A DNA stretch of 5,831 nt. It comes from CAZLLV01 sp964560325. GTDB taxonomy: Bacteria; Acidobacteriota; Thermoanaerobaculia; Multivoradales; DATKCC01. Of this stretch, positions 1 through 5,500 are shown piece by piece; positions within the stretch are counted from its first letter, which is position 1, and each line of letters opens with the position of its first letter. Where the stretch lies: NCBI GenBank assembly GCA_964560325.1, contig CAZLLV010000457.1, positions 1-5,831 on the forward strand, given 5' to 3'. The translations under genes were made by a program, and so were the position numbers. The notes below the pieces were generated by a model, which was given only the letters and a program-made list of their open reading frames with translations, made no database searches and was not told the DNA's origin.

Positions 1-1
1 C

Positions 2-340
2 GTGCTGCACGTTGAGTCGAAGCCGTGGTCTGAGGAGAGGCGCTTGATCGTTGACGCCGATCAGGAGACGCTCCTGTCTCCTGACGAGCGAGCAATCGTG
101 GATGCGGTTGCCGAGGCATTCGCCTACGAGCGAGCCACCGACCTCGGCCGGATGACCAAGATAATGAATCCCACGGTGTCGCGCTGGGGCTCTAACCGGC
201 CGGCCGACCTGGGCGAAGATGCGTACGACCGACTTAGTGATGAGTACCAGGAGATGGCGGAGGCGGTCTCAAGGCTGACCCTCGAACACCTTCGGCGCGA
301 TTTTGAGGTGGTTACGGATATCGAGGACGCCATTGCCTGA
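2..340 (+). CDS. Panacea/SocA-like (DUF4065) antitoxin, 3' part only
   Basis: The open frame runs from the window edge to a TGA at 338-340, giving about 112 residues. The GTG at 2-4 is probably an internal valine codon and the true start lies upstream, since Panacea domains usually have about 150 residues or more. Residues 25-52 (LSPDERAIVDAVAEAF, then AYERATDLGRMTK) match the usual C-terminal pattern of this family: a 'ls.eE..iid.v' helix, a short 'sa.eLs.lT' helix and a later polar helix. This rests on remembered family patterns, not a search. Panacea proteins are antitoxins that neutralise many unrelated toxins by direct binding. The next gene overlaps this one by 8 bases, which fits translational coupling of a toxin-antitoxin pair. 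Base composition is clearly lower in GC than the genes after 895, suggesting acquisition by transfer. Alternative: a small regulatory protein of unknown family. Confidence 0.55.
   Translation: MLHVESKPWSEERRLIVDADQETLLSPDERAIVDAVAEAFAYERATDLGRMTKIMNPTVSRWGSNRPADLGEDAYDRLSDEYQEMAEAVSRLTLEHLRRDFEVVTDIEDAIA
323..327 (+). promoter_or_regulatory. Shine-Dalgarno GAGGA for the toxin-like gene
   Basis: GAGGA lies 5 bases before the TTG at 333, inside the end of the upstream gene. It decides the start: the earlier in-frame TTG at 303 has no purine-rich site before it. It is also the only convincing ribosome binding site next to a start codon in this window, in contrast to the GT4 genes, which have none. 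Confidence 0.55.
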
Positions 341-734
341 GCTTCGCCTCACGTCAGGTTGGCATGATCCGCGATGGCGTGAGGCCCTGGATAGGCTAAC
401 TCCTGCGCAGCAACTAGTCTTGAAGAATAGCCTGCGTGAACTACTAGAATCGCTCAAATGCTGCCGCGACCCGATACGTGATGGCATTCTTCAGAGGTGG
501 TCGCCGAAGAAATGGGACGTTCCTCGCAACCACATCGCGTACGGACAATGGGTCGAGTACTGCCTCGGTGACGACGAGAACAAAGCGCGAGCCATCGTCT
601 GTTACGACGAGAGCGAAGACGCAATTTACTTGGTTAGCAGGACCGCCGTTCACGATCATTCCGCGCTACGAGAGCTGGTTGCGCGATTCAAGCCTCAGAG
701 CATTCACCTCGGAAGCGGGTCTCTGGCGGACTAG
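333..734 (+). CDS. Small protein, possible RelE/ParE-superfamily toxin
   Basis: This is a 133-residue protein starting at TTG 333 and ending with TAG at 732-734. The start is chosen because a GAGGA site sits 5 bases upstream and the gene then overlaps the antitoxin-like gene by 8 bases. The N-terminal half is helical (residues about 14-42, ending LLESLK). The C-terminal half gives alternating strands: YGQWVEYCL (70-78), KARAIVCYDE (84-93) and AIYLVSRTAVHDH (97-109), then a helix ALRELVARF (111-119). Two helices followed by an antiparallel sheet with a basic and histidine-containing last strand is the RelE/ParE pattern, whose members cleave mRNA on the ribosome or poison gyrase. I see no decisive catalytic set, so activity is unproven. 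Order (antitoxin first) and coupling favour a toxin role. Its low GC matches its partner and differs from the downstream genes. Alternative: an uncharacterised small protein. Confidence 0.45.
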   Translation: MPELRLTSGWHDPRWREALDRLTPAQQLVLKNSLRELLESLKCCRDPIRDGILQRWSPKKWDVPRNHIAYGQWVEYCLGDDENKARAIVCYDESEDAIYLVSRTAVHDHSALRELVARFKPQSIHLGSGSLAD

Positions 735-845
735 CTTCTTCGCTCCAACCGCCGCCCCTCCCGGTTCCCGGCGACCAACACGCCATTAGGACACCACCCG
801 GCACGAGCTCGGCGCCGCCCGCGGCTCACCGGCACGGGGCTACAA

Positions 846-862
846 CGCCCGGCGGACGGGCG
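846..862. repeat. Short GC inverted repeat upstream of the first GT4 gene
   Basis: CGCCCG (846-851) and CGGGCG (857-862) form a perfect 6-base stem around the 5-base loop GCGGA. It overlaps the place where a -35 element would sit for the TATCCT at 880. No T-run follows, so it is a poor intrinsic terminator for the upstream pair. It could be an operator, or chance in GC-rich DNA. The rest of the 735-894 gap shows no gene or recognisable RNA. Confidence 0.25.
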
Positions 863-879
863 GGATTCCTCGCCGTTGC

Positions 880-885
880 TATCCT
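880..885 (+). promoter_or_regulatory. -10-like TATCCT, first GT4 gene (leaderless type)
   Basis: TATCCT starts 15 bases before the ATG at 895. Transcription would begin within a few bases of the ATG. No Shine-Dalgarno sequence lies between it and the start. No good -35 box is visible at the usual distance. The same box in nearly the same place precedes the two other GT4 genes, which is the main support. Confidence 0.45.
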
Positions 886-894
886 CCGCGCGTC

Positions 895-2178
895 ATGGCG
901 CGGCTCGCCTCGCTCTCCCCCATCCGCAACCTCCGCTACCTGGGCGAGCTCGCGCGCTGGGTGGGGGCGGCGTGGCGGGAGGTGCGGCGGCGGCGGCGGG
1001 AGGGGCGGGTGACGGTGGCGGTCGACGTGTCGCCGCTCTGGGAGCGGTTGACCGGCATCGGCTGGTACCTCTACCGGCTGCTCGAGCACCTGGCCGAGCG
1101 GACCGGCCCGGACGACCTGGTGCTGCGGCTCTACGGGCCGGATCTCGTCTCCCTTCCCGGCACACCGGGACCGGCGGTGGCGCCGCCGTCCGGGCCGGCG
1201 ATCGAGCACGTCTCCTACGACTTCCCGGCTCCCCCCGGGGTGGCGCTCGCCCGGCTGGCGGAGCGGGCGGCGCGGCTGCTGGCGCCCCTCCTCCTCCGGG
1301 CCGACGGCAACGACCTGATCTTCGCCCCTAACTACTTTCCGCCCCGCCGCTTCGCCCTGGCGCTCGCCGCCGGCACGCCGCTCGTCGCCACGGTCCACGA
1401 CCTGGGCTATCGGACGGTGCCGTGGGCGATCCGTCGCGAGACCCTGGAGGACCTGGAGCGCCACGTCGACTTCGTCTGGACGCGCGCGGCGCTGGTGCTG
1501 ACCGACGCGGAGGCGGTGCGCCGGGAGATGATCGAGGCCCGGCTCGCGCCGCCGGAGCGCATCCGCGCGGTGCACCTGGCGCCGGCCCACCCGCCGCTCG
1601 GCGAGTCGAGCGCGGCGTCGCCCCCCGCGGGCACGCCGGAGCGCTACGTGCTCTTCGTCGGCACCGTCGAGCCGCGCAAGAACCTGGGCGTCCTGCTCGC
1701 CGCCTGGCGCCGCCTGCGCGAAGGCTCCAAGGAGCCACCGGCTCTGGTCGTCTGCGGGCGTGTCGGCTGGGTCGACGACGAGACGCTGCGGGCGCTCCGG
1801 CGGGCCCGTGACGAGGGCTGGCTGGTCCACTTCGACTACGCCGCGGACGCGGAGCTCGCCGCGCTCTACCGGGGCGCGCTCGCGGTCGCGCTCCCCTCCT
1901 GGTACGAGGGTTTCGGCCTGCCGGCGCTCGAAGCGTGCGCCGCCGGTGCGCCGGTGATCGCGAGCGACCTGCCGGTGCTGCGCGAGATCGCGGGCGACGC
2001 CGCGCTCTACGCACCGCCGGGCGATCCGGCGGCGTGGGCCGGGGCGGTCGAGCGGATCATCGGCGACGCGGGTCTCGCCGCCCGCCTGCGCGAGAGCGGC
2101 CCGGAGCGCGCCGCAGCCTTCGACTGGCGGCGCACCGCGGACGAGACGGCGGCGGCGCTCCGGAGCGTCGTGAGCTGA
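895..2178 (+). CDS. GT4-family (GT-B fold) glycosyltransferase, paralogue A
   Basis: This 427-residue enzyme is expected to move a sugar from a nucleotide-sugar to an acceptor with retained stereochemistry, at the cytoplasmic face of the membrane. Residues 40-60 hold the N-terminal fold start (TVAVDVSPLW, then TGIGWYLYRLL, the usual TGIGRY region with W for R). TVHD is at 166-169. The C-terminal Rossmann domain begins with LFVGTVEPRKN (253-263), where R261 and K262 are the expected donor-phosphate contacts. The GT4 EX7E motif is present: E338 and E346 within YEGFGLPALE. Before the fold lies a basic helical stretch (residues about 11-36, ending RRRRR) that may bind the membrane surface. Length is slightly above the usual 350-400 because of it. 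The ATG at 895 follows a TATCCT box and lacks a Shine-Dalgarno site. The following gene is its close paralogue, 41 bases downstream. Donor and acceptor cannot be named. Confidence 0.93.
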   Translation: MARLASLSPIRNLRYLGELARWVGAAWREVRRRRREGRVTVAVDVSPLWERLTGIGWYLYRLLEHLAERTGPDDLVLRLYGPDLVSLPGTPGPAVAPPSGPAIEHVSYDFPAPPGVALARLAERAARLLAPLLLRADGNDLIFAPNYFPPRRFALALAAGTPLVATVHDLGYRTVPWAIRRETLEDLERHVDFVWTRAALVLTDAEAVRREMIEARLAPPERIRAVHLAPAHPPLGESSAASPPAGTPERYVLFVGTVEPRKNLGVLLAAWRRLREGSKEPPALVVCGRVGWVDDETLRALRRARDEGWLVHFDYAADAELAALYRGALAVALPSWYEGFGLPALEACAAGAPVIASDLPVLREIAGDAALYAPPGDPAAWAGAVERIIGDAGLAARLRESGPERAAAFDWRRTADETAAALRSVVS

Positions 2179-2192
2179 CCGCCGCCGCGGTG

Positions 2193-2205
2193 CCGGGTGG
2201 CCCGG
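2193..2205. repeat. CCGGG/CCCGG hairpin abutting the -10 box
   Basis: CCGGG (2193-2197) and CCCGG (2201-2205) pair around the loop TGG, ending one base before TATCAT at 2206. It follows the stop of the first GT4 gene by 14 bases but has no T-run, so it is a weak terminator at best. A similar palindrome stands before the third GT4 gene. Short GC palindromes are frequent by chance in such DNA. Confidence 0.3.
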
Positions 2206-2211
2206 TATCAT
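2206..2211 (+). promoter_or_regulatory. -10-like TATCAT, second GT4 gene (leaderless type)
   Basis: TATCAT matches the TATAAT consensus at 5 of 6 positions and starts 14 bases before the ATG at 2220. No Shine-Dalgarno site lies between. No convincing -35 is seen 16-18 bases upstream. It suggests that this gene can be transcribed on its own, although read-through from the gene 41 bases upstream is also possible. Confidence 0.5.
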
Positions 2212-2219
2212 CCGCGCCC

Positions 2220-3572
2220 ATGCCCCGACGGCAGGACGACCCCGAACGGCCGCGCGCACAGGAGGCGCGAGCGCCGAAGCCGCTCTGGAAGCGCCTGCTC
2301 GGGCCGCCCTACCGCGCCCTCGCGCGCCGGCTCTGGCGCCTGCACCCGCGGGCGGTCCTGGAGCAGTCGGCGTGGCTCCTCGCGGTGGCGCGGCAGGTGT
2401 GGCGCCGGCGGCGCGATCCGCGCCTGACCGTGGCGATCGACGTGCGCATCCTCTGGGAGCCGCTGACCGGGATCGGCTGGTACCTCTACCGCCTCCTCCA
2501 GGAGCTCGCCGCGCGGGACGACCTGGCGCTCCGGCTCTACGGGCCGAGCCTCTCCGCCGACGAAGCGGTGCCGCCGCCGGTCGTGCCGCTCCCGGAGGGA
2601 CCGGCGGTCGAGGTGGTCACCTACGCCGCGCCCGAGCGGGCGACCCTTCACCGCGACCAGATGATCCGCCTGGTCCGGCGGCTCGAACGGTGGCTGATCG
2701 CCGCGGACGGCAATCGGGTCGTCTTCGCACCCAACTACCTGCCGTCCGAGCGCTTCGAGCGGGCGACCGGCGCGCTGGTGGCGACGGTCCACGACCTCGG
2801 GTACCGGATCGTGCCCTGGGCGATCCGCCAGGAGACCTTGGAGTCGCTGGAGGCGGAGCTCGACGCGACCTGGCTGCGGGCGCGCCGGATCGTCACCGAC
2901 AGCCACGCGGTGGCGGGGGAGATGGCGGCCGAGGGGCTCGCGGGACCGGATCGGGTGCGGGTGATCCCGCTCGGGCCGGGGCTGCCGCTCGCGCCCGCCG
3001 GGCCGAGCGACGCGCCGCCCCGCGGATTGCCGGCGGGCTACGCGCTCTCGGTCGGCACGCTCGAGCCGCGAAAGAACCTGGAGACTCTGCTCCGCGCCTG
3101 GCGCCTGCTCCGCCGCCGGCTGGGCGACGCGCCGCCGCTGGTGCTGTGCGGCGGGTACGGCTGGAAGACCGAGTCGCTGCGCCGGGAGGTCGAGGCGGCC
3201 GCGGCCGAGGGGTGGCTGCACCACCTCGGCTACGCGACGGAGGAGGAGCTCGCCGCCTGCTACCGGCACGCCCGGCTCTTCGTCTTCCCGTCGCGCTACG
3301 AGGGCTTCGGCCTGCCGGTCCTCGAGGCGATGACCGCCGGCGTGCCGGTGGTGGCGAGCGACCTGCCGGTGCTCCGCGAGCTGGCGGCGGACGCGGCGCT
3401 CTACGCCCCGCCGCTCGACGCGGAGGCATGGGCCGGCCGCGTCGAGGAGCTGCTCCGCGCCCCCGAGCTGCGCGAGCGCCTCGCCGCCGCCGGCCGCGAG
3501 CGGGCCGCCCGCTTCACCTGGGAGCGCGCGGCGGCGGAGCACGTTGCCATCTTCCGCGAAGCCGCCGGGTAG
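2220..3572 (+). CDS. GT4-family (GT-B fold) glycosyltransferase, paralogue B
   Basis: This 450-residue enzyme is the close paralogue of the preceding gene and has the same expected chemistry. The frame stays open upstream to 1935, but those codons lie inside the previous gene and read as Arg/Gly-rich shadow. The ATG at 2220 follows a TATCAT box and starts the plausible protein. Residues 70-93 hold TVAIDVRILW then TGIGWYLYRLL. TVHDLGYR is at 189-196. The C-terminal domain starts SVGTLEPRKN (277-286), with R284 and K285 for the donor phosphates. E361 and E369 form the EX7E motif. By eye 39 of 52 residues from YEGFGLP onward (360-411) match paralogue A. The N-terminus is longer: a polar, charged stretch (1-20), then basic, Trp-rich helices (22-66) ending WRRRRD, probably for membrane association. 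The gene ends 6 bases before the stop of the opposing minus-strand gene. Specificity is unknown. Confidence 0.93.
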   Translation: MPRRQDDPERPRAQEARAPKPLWKRLLGPPYRALARRLWRLHPRAVLEQSAWLLAVARQVWRRRRDPRLTVAIDVRILWEPLTGIGWYLYRLLQELAARDDLALRLYGPSLSADEAVPPPVVPLPEGPAVEVVTYAAPERATLHRDQMIRLVRRLERWLIAADGNRVVFAPNYLPSERFERATGALVATVHDLGYRIVPWAIRQETLESLEAELDATWLRARRIVTDSHAVAGEMAAEGLAGPDRVRVIPLGPGLPLAPAGPSDAPPRGLPAGYALSVGTLEPRKNLETLLRAWRLLRRRLGDAPPLVLCGGYGWKTESLRREVEAAAAEGWLHHLGYATEEELAACYRHARLFVFPSRYEGFGLPVLEAMTAGVPVVASDLPVLRELAADAALYAPPLDAEAWAGRVEELLRAPELRERLAAAGRERAARFTWERAAAEHVAIFREAAG

Positions 3573-3578
3573 ACAGCT

Positions 3579-5426
3579 TCACTCCCCCGTGGAGAGCTCC
3601 AGAAACACGCCGAGGTACCGCGGGTCGCGGCTCTTGGCGTCGAGCCGTTGCGGCACGGCGCCGCCGGTCGCCTCGATCGTAAAGCGGTAGATCCGCTCCT
3701 CCGCCGGCGGCACGCCGGGGAAGAGCCCGAGACCGTGGGCGAGGAGCTCCGGCCGCACGGTCACCGGCGTGCCGGCGCGCTTGCCCTCGGTGTCGAAGCG
3801 TACCCGGGTGCGGTCGCCGGCGCCTTCGAGCCGCAGCTCGTTGCGGTCGGCGACCGAGCGCACCCGGAAGCGCAGCTCGTCGATCGGCCGCCCGGCGACC
3901 ACGAAGACCTCGGACCGGCTCGCGCCGCGGACCCAGACCCCTTCCGGATTCGGCTCCTGGAGGTAGAAGCTCTCGAGCGGCACCCACCAGCGCCCCCCCT
4001 GGCCGTCGCCGAAGCGATCGAAGCGCGCGTACCCCGGCAGCTTGCCGGCCGCGAGCAGCTCGAGCTCCATCGGCAGCATCCGGTACGCGGGGCCGCGTGC
4101 CGGCAGCTCGAGACCGTACCGCGGCGCCGCCCCGCCCGCCGCGACCGCCACCGCCGGCAGCGCCCACAGCCCGGCCGCGATCAGCGGCAGCACCACGCCG
4201 AATCCGGCGCGCAGGCGCAGGGGGAGGAAGAGGAAGAGCGGGTAGACGAGCGCCATCGCCCGGGCGCCCGGCGCCGCCGCCCCGGCGGCGCCGGGGACGG
4301 CCGAGTCGGGGAACCCCGCGACCGCCACCACGAAGTAGGCGAGCAGCGCGAGCGCGAGCAGGTGGCGCAGGCGCCCCTTCATGGCGGTGAGGTCGACGAA
4401 GTAGAGCGCGACCAGGTAGAAGAGGAGCGGGAAGTAGGGCAAGAGGCCGACGTGGCGGCCCGCGAGGAGCCAGGCGGTCCGCCGCGCCACGAGCGAGGCC
4501 GTGGCCGCCTCGCCGCCCTCCGTCCCCGGGGAAGCCTCGGCGACGGCGGCTCCCCCGGTCGCCACTTCGGAGGGGTACGGAGCCTCGGCGAAGACGGTCG
4601 CCCGGTCCATCACCCCGGCGCCCCACTCCCCCGCCACCCGGTGCTGGATCGCCGCGGTCGCGGCCGCCACCGTCAGAAACGCGAGCGCGAAGACCGCCGC
4701 GGCCTTCGTCCGGCGCCCCCAGACGAGATCGATCGCGATCGGCAGCGCGAGCAGGCCGAGCGCCGGGTCGGTCACCGCCGGACCGGCGAGCAGGAAGCCG
4801 GCGAAGGCGAGCGCCAGCAGCTCGCCGCGGCCCCAGACCGCCTCCGCGCGCACGACGTACCAGAGCGCGACCGCCACGAACGCGCAGGTCATCAGCAAGA
4901 CCTCCGGCTGGAACCGGAGGACCCAGACGACGGCGCCGGTGGCGAAGAAGACGCCGCCCAGGAGGAGGCCGACGCGGAGCGGAGGCCGCCGGGTGCGGCT
5001 CGTGGCGGGACGGCCGACCCCCGGTGCGCGCTCCGGCGGCGGACGGGGCACGGTCACCAGCCGCCGGGCGGCGAGCCAGAGCATGCCGAGGTAGAGCGCC
5101 ATGTGGACGACGCGCAGCCCGCGCGGCCCGAGAGCGCCGTAGAACGGAGCCGCGAAGAACGGGTAGACGACCGGCGTCGCGAAGACGTGACGGTCGCCCT
5201 CCGCGTCCGAAAGGAGGGCCAACCCGCGCGGACCGCCCGGCCAGAGCGCGTAGCCGCGGGCGAGGTCGCGCTCGTCGAACCGGAGGTCGCGGTCGTGCCA
5301 GAGGCTGGCAGTCGCCAGCAGGTGGGTCGCCTCGTCCCCGACCGGCTCGTCCGGGAGGGGCAGCCCGTAGACGGCCACCAGGAGCAAGACGCCCACGGCG
5401 AGGAGCTGGCTGCGTCGACGGTCCAT
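3579..5426 (-). CDS. Multi-pass membrane protein, probable GT-C type glycosyltransferase with soluble C-terminal domain
   Basis: This 615-residue protein starts at the ATG whose complement is at 5424-5426 and ends at 3579. Hydrophobic segments lie near residues 8-24, 85-97, 104-121, 151-170, 176-193, 202-217, 222-236, 242-260, 326-345, 353-371, 388-403 and 408-432, giving about 11-12 membrane passes. After the first comes PVGDEATHLL (28-37). An acidic DE pair in the first external loop is the hallmark of GT-C enzymes such as ArnT/PMT-like (GT39/GT83), which use lipid-linked sugars outside the cytoplasm. A second loop of about 60 residues (263-320) is Gly/Ala/Glu-rich. Residues about 440-615 are soluble and strand-rich (for example EVFVVAGRP, ELRFRVRSV, RVRFDTEGK), resembling a beta-sandwich. 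The gene stands alone on this strand, among GT4 genes, which supports a role in surface glycan assembly. The GT-C assignment rests on the loop motif and topology. An O-antigen-ligase or polymerase-like role is possible. Confidence 0.6.
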   Translation of the reverse strand: MDRRRSQLLAVGVLLLVAVYGLPLPDEPVGDEATHLLATASLWHDRDLRFDERDLARGYALWPGGPRGLALLSDAEGDRHVFATPVVYPFFAAPFYGALGPRGLRVVHMALYLGMLWLAARRLVTVPRPPPERAPGVGRPATSRTRRPPLRVGLLLGGVFFATGAVVWVLRFQPEVLLMTCAFVAVALWYVVRAEAVWGRGELLALAFAGFLLAGPAVTDPALGLLALPIAIDLVWGRRTKAAAVFALAFLTVAAATAAIQHRVAGEWGAGVMDRATVFAEAPYPSEVATGGAAVAEASPGTEGGEAATASLVARRTAWLLAGRHVGLLPYFPLLFYLVALYFVDLTAMKGRLRHLLALALLAYFVVAVAGFPDSAVPGAAGAAAPGARAMALVYPLFLFLPLRLRAGFGVVLPLIAAGLWALPAVAVAAGGAAPRYGLELPARGPAYRMLPMELELLAAGKLPGYARFDRFGDGQGGRWWVPLESFYLQEPNPEGVWVRGASRSEVFVVAGRPIDELRFRVRSVADRNELRLEGAGDRTRVRFDTEGKRAGTPVTVRPELLAHGLGLFPGVPPAEERIYRFTIEATGGAVPQRLDAKSRDPRYLGVFLELSTGE

Positions 5427-5439
5427 GGGAGAAGCCGGG

Positions 5440-5445
5440 ACTCTA
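5440..5445 (-). promoter_or_regulatory. Weak -10-like TAGAGT for the minus-strand membrane protein gene
   Basis: On the minus strand TAGAGT begins 19 bases before the ATG. It fits only the loose TANNNT pattern. No -35 element is recognisable, and the site 17 bases upstream would overlap the -35 of the opposing promoter. No Shine-Dalgarno sequence is present before the ATG. Confidence 0.25.
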
Positions 5446-5465
5446 CCAGGCGAGTCGGCGCGCGC

Positions 5466-5493
5466 CTGACACTCCGGGGGCCCCCGCTATCAT
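5466..5493 (+). promoter_or_regulatory. Sigma-70-like promoter of the third GT4 gene (leaderless)
   Basis: CTGACA (5466-5471) and TATCAT (5488-5493) each match the -35 and -10 consensus at 5 of 6 positions and are separated by 16 bases. Transcription would start about 7 bases after the -10, at or next to the ATG at 5501, giving a leaderless mRNA. No Shine-Dalgarno site is present. This is the best promoter in the window and lies in the 74-base divergent region shared with the minus-strand gene. Confidence 0.6.
5475..5486. repeat. Perfect palindrome CGGGGGCCCCCG between -35 and -10
   Basis: This 12-base perfect palindrome fills most of the spacer of the third GT4 promoter, ending one base before TATCAT. 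Its place would suit an operator for a dimeric regulator, or it may be a structural element. A comparable shorter one precedes the second GT4 gene. Chance occurrence in GC-rich DNA cannot be excluded. Confidence 0.35.
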
Positions 5494-5500
5494 CGCCCGG

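Noticed and set aside
303..332. TTG at 303 as start of the toxin-like gene
   Set aside because: No ribosome binding site precedes it, while TTG 333 has GAGGA at a 5-base spacing.
712..738. GAAGC/GCTTC inverted repeat at the end of the toxin-like gene as a terminator
   Set aside because: The stem is only 5 pairs with a 17-base loop, and no T-run follows.
1935..2219. Upstream extension of the second GT4 protein by 95 residues
   Set aside because: This stretch lies in the preceding gene, reads as Arg/Gly-rich shadow, and the ATG at 2220 has a promoter-like box at the same distance as the other GT4 genes.
826..2259. A 477-codon minus-strand open frame across the first GT4 gene
   Set aside because: It is rich in Arg, Ala, Gly and Pro with no recognisable motif and lies opposite a clear GT4 gene. 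Long antisense frames are expected in DNA of this GC content.
2208..3542. A 444-codon minus-strand open frame across the second GT4 gene
   Set aside because: It is antisense to a clear GT4 gene, with low-complexity Arg/Gln/Pro-rich translation and no domain signal.
2372..3682. A 436-codon plus-strand frame overlapping the second GT4 gene
   Set aside because: The translation is almost entirely Ala, Arg, Gly and Pro and is the shifted shadow of the GT4 frame.
3514..4626. A 370-codon minus-strand frame inside the membrane protein gene
   Set aside because: It is an Arg/Gly-rich shifted frame of the membrane protein, which itself has coherent membrane segments and a sensible start.
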